A DNA stretch of 64,000 bases from assembly GCF_022846615.1 (NCBI RefSeq), contig NZ_AP025637.1, positions 4,985,001-5,049,000 on the forward strand, in the 5' to 3' direction. Position numbers and translations under genes: made by a program. Numbering within the stretch: position 1 is the stretch's first letter; each line of letters begins with the position of its first letter. This document shows, piece by piece, positions 37,936 through 45,641 of this stretch. The notes beneath the pieces were generated by a model. It saw only the letters and a program-made list of their open reading frames with translations. It made no database searches and was not told the origin of the DNA. This stretch comes from Roseomonas fluvialis. Its GTDB lineage: Bacteria > Pseudomonadota > Alphaproteobacteria > Acetobacterales > Acetobacteraceae.

Positions 37936-38618
37936 GTTCCCCGCGCTGGCAACAGCCGCCCGATGAACAGGATCGGCCCGGTCGGCCGTCCTGTCGGTGA
38001 CCCACCCGGCGGCTCGAGCGTGATCTCGATCAGCATCCCCGGCTCCGGCCGGATCGTCGATGGTGTGACGGTCAGCCGCCCCGCCACCGGGATCAGCCCG
38101 AGTGAAGTCGGTGCGCTCGCCCCCTGCGGCAGCGCCCACAACTGCATGACGCGATCGGGCGGCACCGGCTGGGGGTTCAGCGCTGCCAGGCGCAGCGCAC
38201 CGCCATCCGCCTCCACCAGCCAGGCCGGCTGATCCTGCTGCGTCAGCAGCACGGTCATCAGCGGCGGCTGCGGCACGGGGCGAACCACCAGGAACAGCGC
38301 CAACCCCGCCGCCACGGCCGAGGCACCGAAGGCCCAGAAACGCCAGAAGCCGGATGGCTTCGCCATAGGCGCCGCGACAGGCGGCCGCGCCCCGTCCAGC
38401 ACCGCCTCGATCCGCTCCCACAGGCCGGGCGGCGGCGATTCCGGCGTGGCGAGGGCCACCAGCGGTGCGAGGCGCGCCTGCCACGCCTCGACCAACGCGC
38501 GGAAGGCGGGGTCGGCCTCCATGGCACGCTCCACCGCGTGCGCCTCGTGCGCGTCGAGAGTGCCGAGCACGTATTCGCCAGCCATCGCCTCGCGTCCGGC
38601 GGGATCTGTCGGGATCAT
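37932..38618 (-). CDS. anti-sigma factor, RskA-like
   Basis: A 228-aa membrane anti-sigma factor. The N-terminal cytosolic part has 'AGEYVLGTLDAHEAHAVERA', 'DPAFRALVEAWQARLAPL' (ASD-like helices); one membrane helix follows ('FWRFWAFGASAVAAGLALFL', about residues 93-115), then the periplasmic RskA domain ('MTVLLTQQDQPAWLVEADGG', 'RVMQLWALPQGASAPTSLG', 'ITLEPPGGSPTG'). No zinc-binding HxxxCxxC is seen. It is encoded directly after the ECF sigma gene with a 4-base overlap, the standard pairing. Confidence 0.93.
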   Translation of the reverse strand: MIPTDPAGREAMAGEYVLGTLDAHEAHAVERAMEADPAFRALVEAWQARLAPLVALATPESPPPGLWERIEAVLDGARPPVAAPMAKPSGFWRFWAFGASAVAAGLALFLVVRPVPQPPLMTVLLTQQDQPAWLVEADGGALRLAALNPQPVPPDRVMQLWALPQGASAPTSLGLIPVAGRLTVTPSTIRPEPGMLIEITLEPPGGSPTGRPTGPILFIGRLLPARGT

Positions 38619-39154
38619 GCCAGGCACTCCCGCAACGCAAGCAGCCCGCGCCGGATCCACGACTTCACGGTGCCGAGCGGCAGGTCGAGCCGTGCGGCCA
38701 CCTGCGGATGCGACAGCCCGTGCACGAAGGCCAGGATGATGCCCTCGCGGTTCTTGGGCTCGAGCGCGGCCAGGCAGTCGCGCAGGCGCTGGCCCTCGAC
38801 GGTCGCGGCAAGCCGTGCCTCCGCCTCGGGTGCCACTGCCTCGTCGCCCAGGTTCGGGTCGTCGGTCGGCGTCTCGCGTCCCCGCGCGCGGATGATGTCG
38901 AGCGCGGCATGACGAACGATGCCGGCGAGCCACGCCGCGGCGCTGCCGCGCGACGGGTCGAACTGCGCGGCCCGTCGGCTGACCTTGACGAAGGCGTCCT
39001 GCACCGCGTCGGCGGCCACGTCGCGGTCACGCAGGATCGCGTTCGCCACACCAAACAGGCGAACTGACTGCCATTCATACACGGCACGCAGCGCGCTGCG
39101 GTCGCCTTGCGCCACCGCGGCCAACAGCCTGCCCAGGTCGTCGTCGGTCGTCAT
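38615..39154 (-). CDS. ECF-type RNA polymerase sigma factor
   Basis: A 179-aa extracytoplasmic-function sigma factor with region 2 ('YEWQSVRLFGVANAILRDRD', 'AADAVQDAFVKVSRRAAQFD', 'AWLAGIVRHAALDIIRARG') and region 4 ('LAALEPKNREGIILAFVHGL', 'SHPQVAARLDLPLGTVKSWI'). It pairs with the RskA-like anti-sigma factor downstream, as in the SigK group. Released sigma would turn on envelope or oxidative stress genes and probably its own operon. It is divergent from the solute-binding protein gene; about 115 bases separate the two starts. Confidence 0.94.
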   Translation of the reverse strand: MTTDDDLGRLLAAVAQGDRSALRAVYEWQSVRLFGVANAILRDRDVAADAVQDAFVKVSRRAAQFDPSRGSAAAWLAGIVRHAALDIIRARGRETPTDDPNLGDEAVAPEAEARLAATVEGQRLRDCLAALEPKNREGIILAFVHGLSHPQVAARLDLPLGTVKSWIRRGLLALRECLA

Positions 39155-39268
39155 CGTCGGTTCCGCAAAACGCACACCCCGCAATCGCCGGTCAAGCGAA
39201 AGGAGGCATTGCAGGACCGGCGCGGCTTCGTGATCATCACCCATACTACGGACGCAGGAGGCTTTCGG

Positions 39269-40483
39269 ATGCAGCGCTTCACCCTGTCCCGCCGCGCGCT
39301 CGGCGCCGCCGCGGTCGCACCGCTCGCGGCGCCAGCCTTCGCGCAGCCGGCACCGATCCGCATCGGCGAACTGAACTCCTACGCGCGCATGGCGGCCTTC
39401 GCCGTGCCATACCGCAACGCCATGCAGCAGGCGCAGGACTCGATCAACGCCGCCGGCGGCGTGATGGGCGGGCGGCGTCTGGAATTCGTGTTTCGCGACG
39501 ATGGCTCGACGCCCGGCGACGCGGTGCGCGTGGCCGAGGAACTGCTGACGCGCGAGAACGTCTCCTTCCTCGCCGGTACCTTCCTGTCGAATGTGGGGCT
39601 CGCGGTCGCGGATTTCGCGAACCAGCGCAAGCGCCTGTTCCTGGCGACCGAACCGCTGACCGACGCGCTGACCATGGCGCAGGGCAATCGCTACACCTGG
39701 CGCGTGCGGCCCAACACCTACATGCAGACGCGCATGCTGGTGGAGGCGATCCGCGGCCGCAACGTACGCCGCTGGGCGATCGTCGCACCCAACTACGAAT
39801 ACGGGCAGTCGGCGGCGGCCAACTTCAAGCGCCTGCTGCCCGCCGCGATTCCAGGGGCGGAGGTGGTGGCGGAGCAGTTTCCCGCGCTCGGCCGCGTCGA
39901 TGCTGGGGCCACGGTCGGCGCTCTCGGCCAGGCGCGGCCCGATGGCATCTTCAACGTGCTGTTCGGTGCCGACCTGACCGCCTTCGTGCGCGAGGGCAAT
40001 ACCCGCGGCCTGTTCGAACGCCGTACCGTCGTCTCGCTGCTGACCGGCGAACCGGAATACCTGATCCCGCTCGGCGAGGAGACGCCGGAGGGCTGGATCG
40101 TCACCGGCTACCCCTGGGACCAGGTGACCGGCATGCCGGCGCACCAGGCCTTCGTCGAAGGATACCGTGCGCGCTTCAACGATACGCCGCGCAAGGGGTC
40201 GCTGCTCGGCTACGTGACGGTGCAGATCATCGCCACGCTGCTGAACAAGGCCGGCACGCTGGACAACGAGGCGCTGGTCGATGCGCTGGCCGACCTGCGC
40301 ACCGACAGCATCGTGGGCCCGGTGGTGATGCGCGGCATCGACCACCAGGGCACGCTCGGCACCTGGGTTGGCGAGACGACGCTGCGCGGCCGGCAGGGCG
40401 CGATGCGCAACAGCCGCTATGCCGATGGCGCGGACTTCATGTTCCCACCGGAGGAGGTGCGCGCCGCGCGGCGGTCGGCCTGA
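39269..40483 (+). CDS. periplasmic substrate-binding protein of a branched-chain-amino-acid-type ABC transporter
   Basis: A 404-aa LivK-like binding protein. The N-terminus 'LSRRALGAAAVAPLAAPAFA' is a Tat-like signal peptide. The mature part has the Peripla_BP_6 pattern: 'IRIGELNSYARM', 'INAAGGVMGGRRLEFVFRDD', 'LLTRENVSFLAGTFLSNVGL', 'RRWAIVAPNYEYGQSAAANF' and 'ITGYP'-like 'IVTGYPWDQVTG'. The start has 'CAGGAGG' upstream. The transporter core is encoded about 1.8 kb downstream, beyond repeat copy D and an opposite-strand peroxidase gene; it probably serves that transporter. LivK-type proteins of this kind bind amino acids, amides or aromatic acids. Confidence 0.9.
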   Translation: MQRFTLSRRALGAAAVAPLAAPAFAQPAPIRIGELNSYARMAAFAVPYRNAMQQAQDSINAAGGVMGGRRLEFVFRDDGSTPGDAVRVAEELLTRENVSFLAGTFLSNVGLAVADFANQRKRLFLATEPLTDALTMAQGNRYTWRVRPNTYMQTRMLVEAIRGRNVRRWAIVAPNYEYGQSAAANFKRLLPAAIPGAEVVAEQFPALGRVDAGATVGALGQARPDGIFNVLFGADLTAFVREGNTRGLFERRTVVSLLTGEPEYLIPLGEETPEGWIVTGYPWDQVTGMPAHQAFVEGYRARFNDTPRKGSLLGYVTVQIIATLLNKAGTLDNEALVDALADLRTDSIVGPVVMRGIDHQGTLGTWVGETTLRGRQGAMRNSRYADGADFMFPPEEVRAARRSA

Positions 40484-40490
40484 CGCGTGG

Positions 40491-40630
40491 CCTCAAGCGC
40501 CGGCGCCCGCATACGCGGGCTTGGCTTTCGCGCCGTGCACTGTCGCGCTGGCGGCGGCTGATGGTTTGGGCGCGGTCGCGCTGTGCGCTCCCGGATCCTG
40601 CATGCGCAGGATCCGCTTGTCAGGCGCTGA
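40491..40630 (+). repeat. structured dispersed repeat, family I, copy D
   Basis: About 140 bp, starting eight bases after the stop of the binding-protein gene. It begins 'CCTCAAGCGCCGGCG' and ends 'TCAGGCGCTGA', an imperfect inverted repeat of the start. Hairpin 1 is GCCCGC-ATAC-GCGGGC (40505-40520); the core reads 'GGCTTTCGCGCCGTGCACTG', 'GCGCTGGCGGCGGCTGATGG', 'TTTGGGCGCGGTCGCGCTG' and 'TGCGCTCC'; hairpin 2 is CGGATCCTGC-ATGC-GCAGGATCCG (40592-40615). It lies between two genes that converge on it. Confidence 0.75.
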
Positions 40631-40653
40631 ATCCGCGATGCGCGCCGCGTCGT

Positions 40654-42216
40654 TCATTGGTCCTTGTAGCTCCAGCCGGGGCGCGTCATCTCGATTGGCG
40701 TCGGCCCGCGCTGCTGCACGTTGCGCGCGAGGATGTCGCCGAGCTTGCTGGTGCGCGCGATCAGGTCGAAGCCCCAGGGCGTGAAGGTGCGCTCGTTCCA
40801 GACATGCTCGGACAGCAGCGGGTTGGTCAGCGCCTGGCTGAAGGCATCGACCGCGACCATGCGCAGCAGCAGGCCGGGCAGGGGGCTGTCCTCGACGCGG
40901 TCCTCGGCCATCAGGCCGGGGTAGAATTCGACATGGTCGGGTTCGCCGTACAGGTCCTCGAGCATCGCGGCCAGCGCGTCGTTGGTCGTGATGTCGTTGA
41001 AGGACATGGCGCGGTCCATGCCGAAGGCGACGCGGTAGGCGTTGTAGGTCGCAAGGCGGTTCTTGCGCGCCTGCACCACCGCGCGGTCCTCGATGTGCAG
41101 CAGCGGCAGCGCGGTATTGAGCGCGCCGAGCTCACCCGCCGCCTGCGACGACGCGCCGGAGAAGGCGGCATCCAGCCCGACCTCGATCAACGGCCGGTTG
41201 TTCTGCAGGAAGGCGCCGATGCCGATCTGCCGTGCTGGGGCGAGCGGGCCGGCCGGCCAGTCGATGGCGTCGGGCATCAGGGAATGCCAGCGGTACAGCA
41301 GGCTGAATTCCACCGTCATCCAGTTGGGCCGGTTCCACGGCGCGTTCCAGGCCACCGATGGGTCGGCGCGCAGCGCGAAGGGCAGCGGCGTGATGTGGTT
41401 GATGTAATGCTCCACCACGATCTTGATGAAGATCGGGATGACGATATTGCGCGCCACCTGGAAGATGCGCTCGTCGTCCCAGCCGTCGTTGCGCGCCTCC
41501 AGCTCGGCGGCGATGCGGTTGTGCTCGCGCAGGAACAGCGTGTTCATCATGGAGGTGAAGGGCGTGGAGTTCACCCGGTCCCCGCCCACGGCGAACAGCG
41601 TGTCGCGCTGCTCGGGCGGCAGGTTCTCGTCCACCAGCGGCGGGTCGAGCGCCGCGAAGGCCGGGTCGGTCAGCTCCTTCGTGCCGGGCTTGTAGAGAAA
41701 GGGCGAGAATTCCTCGCCGCCCACCATGCGGGACTTGAGGCGCCCGCGACGGCCCTTGTCGGAGGACAGCAGCCGCAGCGCGCGCGTCTGGTCCGGCGTG
41801 CGGCCGTACAGCGTGCACAGGTCGATCTCGTGGTTGCTCGTGGTCCTCGCCACGTCTTTCGGCGATGTGCGCAGGAAGCCGTCGGTCAGGTACTGCGCGA
41901 AAGCCGGGAACAGGCAGGTGGATTTGGGCGAGAGCAGCGCATGCCCATCCTGCCGCGCGAAGATCTCGCGCACCTTCTCGGGCGGGGGCTGCACCGGCAC
42001 GTCGACCGCCGGCAGATGTCGCGCGAGGTAGCTGCGGTCGGTCAGGCCCTGCCAGCTGGTGTAGTCGGACAGGCTGCTCCAGGGATGCGGGCGATTGCGC
42101 GTGGTGCAGACGGCACGGTTGACCACTGCCGCGCTGGCCTTGCCCGACAGCCAGGCCCAGCCGTCGATCACGTTGCCCGCGGCCTCGAACAGGCCGTCGC
42201 GAAGCCAGTCGCCCAT
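40654..42216 (-). CDS. cyclooxygenase-like haem peroxidase family protein
   Basis: A 520-aa member of the animal-type haem peroxidase superfamily, closest in motif style to cyclooxygenases and fatty-acid dioxygenases. Visible are 'LFPAFAQYLTDGFLRTS' (distal side), 'MMNTLFLREHNRIAAELE', and 'EFSLLYRWHSLMPDAID' (proximal His 311; Tyr 308 matches the catalytic Tyr 385 of COX-1). In the distal block COX has 'FAQHFTHQFF' with the haem-site Gln and His; here the Gln (108) is kept but the His is replaced by Asp 112. No signal peptide, EGF or membrane-binding module. It lies inside an ABC transporter locus on the opposite strand. It may oxygenate a fatty acid or be a modified peroxidase. Confidence 0.85.
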   Translation of the reverse strand: MGDWLRDGLFEAAGNVIDGWAWLSGKASAAVVNRAVCTTRNRPHPWSSLSDYTSWQGLTDRSYLARHLPAVDVPVQPPPEKVREIFARQDGHALLSPKSTCLFPAFAQYLTDGFLRTSPKDVARTTSNHEIDLCTLYGRTPDQTRALRLLSSDKGRRGRLKSRMVGGEEFSPFLYKPGTKELTDPAFAALDPPLVDENLPPEQRDTLFAVGGDRVNSTPFTSMMNTLFLREHNRIAAELEARNDGWDDERIFQVARNIVIPIFIKIVVEHYINHITPLPFALRADPSVAWNAPWNRPNWMTVEFSLLYRWHSLMPDAIDWPAGPLAPARQIGIGAFLQNNRPLIEVGLDAAFSGASSQAAGELGALNTALPLLHIEDRAVVQARKNRLATYNAYRVAFGMDRAMSFNDITTNDALAAMLEDLYGEPDHVEFYPGLMAEDRVEDSPLPGLLLRMVAVDAFSQALTNPLLSEHVWNERTFTPWGFDLIARTSKLGDILARNVQQRGPTPIEMTRPGWSYKDQ

Positions 42217-42305
42217 GGAGCGTCCCCAGATGGTGGTTGCACGGCAGGGTTGCGCCGTGCGGCCCGACGCATCTGTGCGCCAGCGCACAGCACAGGGTGC
42301 CCCTG

Positions 42306-44159
42306 ATGGAATGGGAGTTCCTGCTGGTCCAGGCGCTATCGGGGCTGGCGAGTGCGTCGTCGTTGTTCGTCATCGCCTCGGGGCTGACGATCGTCTTCGG
42401 CGTCACGCGCATCGTGAACTTCGCGCACGGGTCCTTCTATATGCTGGGCGCCTATGTCGCGGTGACCATCGTGCCGTGGCTGCTGGAGTTCGAACGCTCG
42501 CCCTGGCTGTTCTTCGCGGGCGTGCTGGCCTCGGCACTCGCGGTCGGCGCGATGGGCGTGGTGATGGAGGTGCTGCTGCTGCGGCGCATCTACCGCGTGC
42601 CGGAACTGTTCCAGCTGCTCGCGACCTTCGGCGTCGTGCTGATCGTGCAGGACCTGGTGCTGCTGGTCTGGGGGCCGGTGGACATTCCCGGGCCGCGGGC
42701 ACCGGGGCTGCGGCATGGCGTCGAGATCCTCGGGCAACGCTTCCCCGCCTACGAGCTGTTCCTGATCCTCGTCGGGCCGGCCGTGCTCGGCCTTCTGTGG
42801 CTGCTGATGCATCGCACGCGCTTCGGCGTACTGATCCGCGCCGCCACGCAGGACCGCGAGATGGTCGGCGCGCTCGGCGTCAACCAGGCGATGCTGTTCA
42901 CCGGCACGCTGTTCCTGGGTGCGGCGCTGGCGGGGCTGGGTGGGGCGCTGCAGATCCCGCGCGTCAGCGCCAACCCGCAGATGGACCTGTCGATCATCAC
43001 CGAGGCCTTCGTCGTCACCGTCATCGGCGGCATGGGATCGGTGCCGGGCGCCTTCATCGCGGCGGTCATGATCGGGCTACTGCAGGCCTTTGGCGTGCTG
43101 GTGTTCCCGAAGATCACGCTGGTGCTGGTCTTCCTGCTGATGGCGGCAGTGCTGGTGGTGAAGCCCTGGGGGCTGCTGGGCCGCCCCGAGGCAGCGGCAG
43201 GCCGCGCCGTGCTGCCGGAGGGCATCCTGGACCCCGGGCGGCTCGATGGCATGACGCGCGCGCTGGTGGTGGTCGCGGTGGTCGCCGTTCTGGCGCTGCC
43301 GTTGCTCGACGCTTATGCAGTGAAGGTGGGGACCGAGGTGCTGGTCCTCGCACTCGCGGCGTTTTCGCTGAATTTCCTGGTGGGGAATGGCGGCATCGTC
43401 TCCTTCGGCCATGCGGCCTATTTCGGGCTCGGCGCCTATGGCGCGGGGTTACTCGTGGTGAAGGCGGGCGTGCCGATGGAACCGGCGCTGGTGTTCGCAC
43501 CCATCGCCGGTGGCGCGGCGGCCGCGCTGTTCGGCTTCTTTGTGGTGCGGCTGTCGGGGATCTACCTGGCGATGCTGACGCTGGCCTTCGCGCAGATCGC
43601 CTATGCCGTCGTGTTCCAATGGGTCGAGGTGACCGGCGGCGATAATGGCCTGGTCGGCGTTTGGCCGTCCGCCTGGGCGGCGTCGCGGGAGGTCTACCAC
43701 TACATCGTCGCCGTCGTGACGATCGCCGCCATCGTCTTCCTGCGTCGCGTGATCCATGCGCCGTTCGGCGCGACCCTGCGCGCGGCGCGGGACTCGGCGC
43801 AGCGCGCAGACGCCATCGGCGTGGACGTGCGGACGCATCGCTGGCTGGGCTTCATCCTGGCGGGCGCGGCAGCCGGCCTGGCTGGGGGGCTCTACGCATT
43901 CTCGAAGGGGTCGATCGACCCGACACTGCTCGGCATTCCCATGAGCGTCGATTTCCTGTCGATGTTGCTGCTGGGCGGGATCCAGTCGGTGCTTGGCCCT
44001 GTCGCGGGGGCGGCCGCCTTCCATGCGGTGAAGGACTTCTTCATGCCGCTGACCGATCACTGGCGGTTGTTCCTCGGCCTGTCGATCATCGCCATGGTGC
44101 TGGTCTTCCCGCGCGGTCTCGCGGGCGCCTGGGCGTCATTGCGGAGGCGCGCGGCATGA
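42306..44159 (+). CDS. fused LivH-LivM-type ABC transporter permease
   Basis: A 617-aa protein that joins both permease subunits of a branched-chain-amino-acid-type importer. Residues about 1-290 are LivH-like ('ASGLTIVFGVTRIVNFAHGS', 'LIRAATQDREMVGALGVNQA', 'VVTVIGGMGSVPGAFIAAVM'); residues about 310-617 are LivM-like ('LAAFSLNFLVGNGGIVSFGH', 'AARDSAQRADAIGVDVRTHR', 'LLLGGIQSVLGPVAGAAAFH'). About 16-18 membrane helices are expected. First gene of the operon that runs to the UPF0280 gene; its stop overlaps the start of the ATPase gene. The promoter must lie in the 89 bases shared with the divergent peroxidase gene. Confidence 0.94.
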   Translation: MEWEFLLVQALSGLASASSLFVIASGLTIVFGVTRIVNFAHGSFYMLGAYVAVTIVPWLLEFERSPWLFFAGVLASALAVGAMGVVMEVLLLRRIYRVPELFQLLATFGVVLIVQDLVLLVWGPVDIPGPRAPGLRHGVEILGQRFPAYELFLILVGPAVLGLLWLLMHRTRFGVLIRAATQDREMVGALGVNQAMLFTGTLFLGAALAGLGGALQIPRVSANPQMDLSIITEAFVVTVIGGMGSVPGAFIAAVMIGLLQAFGVLVFPKITLVLVFLLMAAVLVVKPWGLLGRPEAAAGRAVLPEGILDPGRLDGMTRALVVVAVVAVLALPLLDAYAVKVGTEVLVLALAAFSLNFLVGNGGIVSFGHAAYFGLGAYGAGLLVVKAGVPMEPALVFAPIAGGAAAALFGFFVVRLSGIYLAMLTLAFAQIAYAVVFQWVEVTGGDNGLVGVWPSAWAASREVYHYIVAVVTIAAIVFLRRVIHAPFGATLRAARDSAQRADAIGVDVRTHRWLGFILAGAAAGLAGGLYAFSKGSIDPTLLGIPMSVDFLSMLLLGGIQSVLGPVAGAAAFHAVKDFFMPLTDHWRLFLGLSIIAMVLVFPRGLAGAWASLRRRAA

Positions 44160-44935
44160 CCCTGCTGGCAGCCGAGGGCCTGGTGAAGCGCTTCGGTGGC
44201 GTGCTCGCCGCGAAGGACGTGACGTTTGCGCTCGATCCCGGCGAGATGCTCGCCATCATCGGCCCGAACGGCGCGGGCAAATCCACCACCTTCAACATGG
44301 TGGGCGGCCAGCTGAAGCCGGATGCCGGGCGCGTGACGCTGGCCGGGGCCGACATCACCGGCGTTCCGCCGCGCGCGGTGTGCCGCCTGGGTGTCGGGCG
44401 CACCTTCCAGGTGGCGCAGACGTTTCTCTCGTTCTCCGTCCTGGGCAATGTCCAGATGGCGCTCATCGCGCATCACGGGCAGACGCGACGCCTGCTGGCC
44501 GATGCCGCGGCGCTGCATCGTGACGATGCGCTGGCATTGCTCGATCGTGTCGGCATGGCCGCGCAGGCGGCGCGCCCGATCGGCGAACTGGCTTATGGCG
44601 ACGTGAAGCGGGTGGAACTGGCGATCGCCCTGGCGGCCGCGCCTCGCCTGCTGCTGATGGACGAACCAACCGCCGGCATGGCGCCGGCCGAACGCACCGC
44701 GCTCATGGCGCTGGTCGCCGGCATCGCGCGGACCGAGCGCATCGGCGTGCTGTTCACGGAACACGACATGGACGCGGTCTTCGCCCATGCCGACCGCATC
44801 CTGGTGCTGGTGCGCGGCGAGATCATCGCGCGCGGCACGCCGGCTGAAGTGCGCGCGGACCCGGAGGTGCAACGCGTCTATCTCGGCCATTCCGGGACGC
44901 GCGCCGCGGCCCGCGCGCAACGCGCCCATGGCTGA
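44156..44935 (+). CDS. ABC transporter ATPase, LivG-type
   Basis: A 259-aa ATPase with Walker A 'IIGPNGAGKSTTFNMVGG', Q-loop region 'GVGRTFQVAQTFLSFSVLGN', a variant signature 'LAYGDVKRVELAIALA' in place of LSGGQ, Walker B 'LLLMDEPTAGMAPAE' and the switch His in 'FTEHDMDAVFAHADRI'. The extra length and C-terminal 'RVYLGHSGTRAAA' are typical of LivG. It overlaps the permease gene by four bases and the LivF-type gene by eight. Confidence 0.95.
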   Translation: MTLLAAEGLVKRFGGVLAAKDVTFALDPGEMLAIIGPNGAGKSTTFNMVGGQLKPDAGRVTLAGADITGVPPRAVCRLGVGRTFQVAQTFLSFSVLGNVQMALIAHHGQTRRLLADAAALHRDDALALLDRVGMAAQAARPIGELAYGDVKRVELAIALAAAPRLLLMDEPTAGMAPAERTALMALVAGIARTERIGVLFTEHDMDAVFAHADRILVLVRGEIIARGTPAEVRADPEVQRVYLGHSGTRAAARAQRAHG

Positions 44936-45641
44936 GCGCGTGCTGGACGTGTCGGGCCTGCGCGCCGGCTACGGCCCGGCCGAGGTGCTGTTCGGTGTCG
45001 AATTGCACCTGGCGCGCGGCGAGGTCGCGGCGCTGATGGGTCGCAACGGCGCGGGCAAGTCCACCACGCTGAAGGCCATCATGGGCCTGCTGCCGCCTCG
45101 CGGCGGATCCGTGCGCTTGGCGGGACGCGAGATCGCCGGCGAGGCACCGTTCCGCATTGCGCGGATGGGCCTGGGCTACGTGCCGGAAGACCGGCGCATC
45201 TTCACCGACCTCAGCGTGATGGAGAACCTCGATGTCGGGCGCCGCGCGGCGCCGCGCGGGCGCAACGCCTGGACACCCGAGCGGCTGTTCGAGGTGTTCC
45301 CGAACCTCGCCGAGATGCGGCACCGTCGCGCCTCGGCGATGTCGGGCGGCGAGCAGCAGATGCTCACCATCGCGCGCACGCTGATGGGCAACCCGGAGGC
45401 GGTGCTGCTCGACGAACCCTCGGAAGGCCTCGCACCGGTGATCGTGGAACAGATGGCGGAGGCGGTGTTGCGCATGAAGGCGGAGGGGATCGCCGTGCTG
45501 GTCAGCGAACAGAACCTCGACTTCGCCGCGGCCGTCGCCGACCGCGCCGTGATCCTGGAGAAGGGTTCGGTGCGCTGGCAGGGCAGTCTGGCGGCGCTCG
45601 AGGCGGACGAGGACCTGCGCCGCGCATGGCTGACCGTTTGA
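44928..45641 (+). CDS. ABC transporter ATPase, LivF-type
   Basis: A 237-aa ATPase with Walker A 'LMGRNGAGKSTTLKAIMG', 'GLGYVPEDRRIFTDLSVMEN', signature 'MSGGEQQMLTIARTLMGNPE', Walker B 'AVLLDEPSEGLAPVIVEQMA' and switch His replaced by Gln in 'LVSEQNLDFAAAVADR', which is normal for LivF. It completes the importer with the fused permease and the LivG-type subunit. Its stop (TGA) overlaps the start of the HyuA-type gene. Confidence 0.95.
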   Translation: MAERVLDVSGLRAGYGPAEVLFGVELHLARGEVAALMGRNGAGKSTTLKAIMGLLPPRGGSVRLAGREIAGEAPFRIARMGLGYVPEDRRIFTDLSVMENLDVGRRAAPRGRNAWTPERLFEVFPNLAEMRHRRASAMSGGEQQMLTIARTLMGNPEAVLLDEPSEGLAPVIVEQMAEAVLRMKAEGIAVLVSEQNLDFAAAVADRAVILEKGSVRWQGSLAALEADEDLRRAWLTV

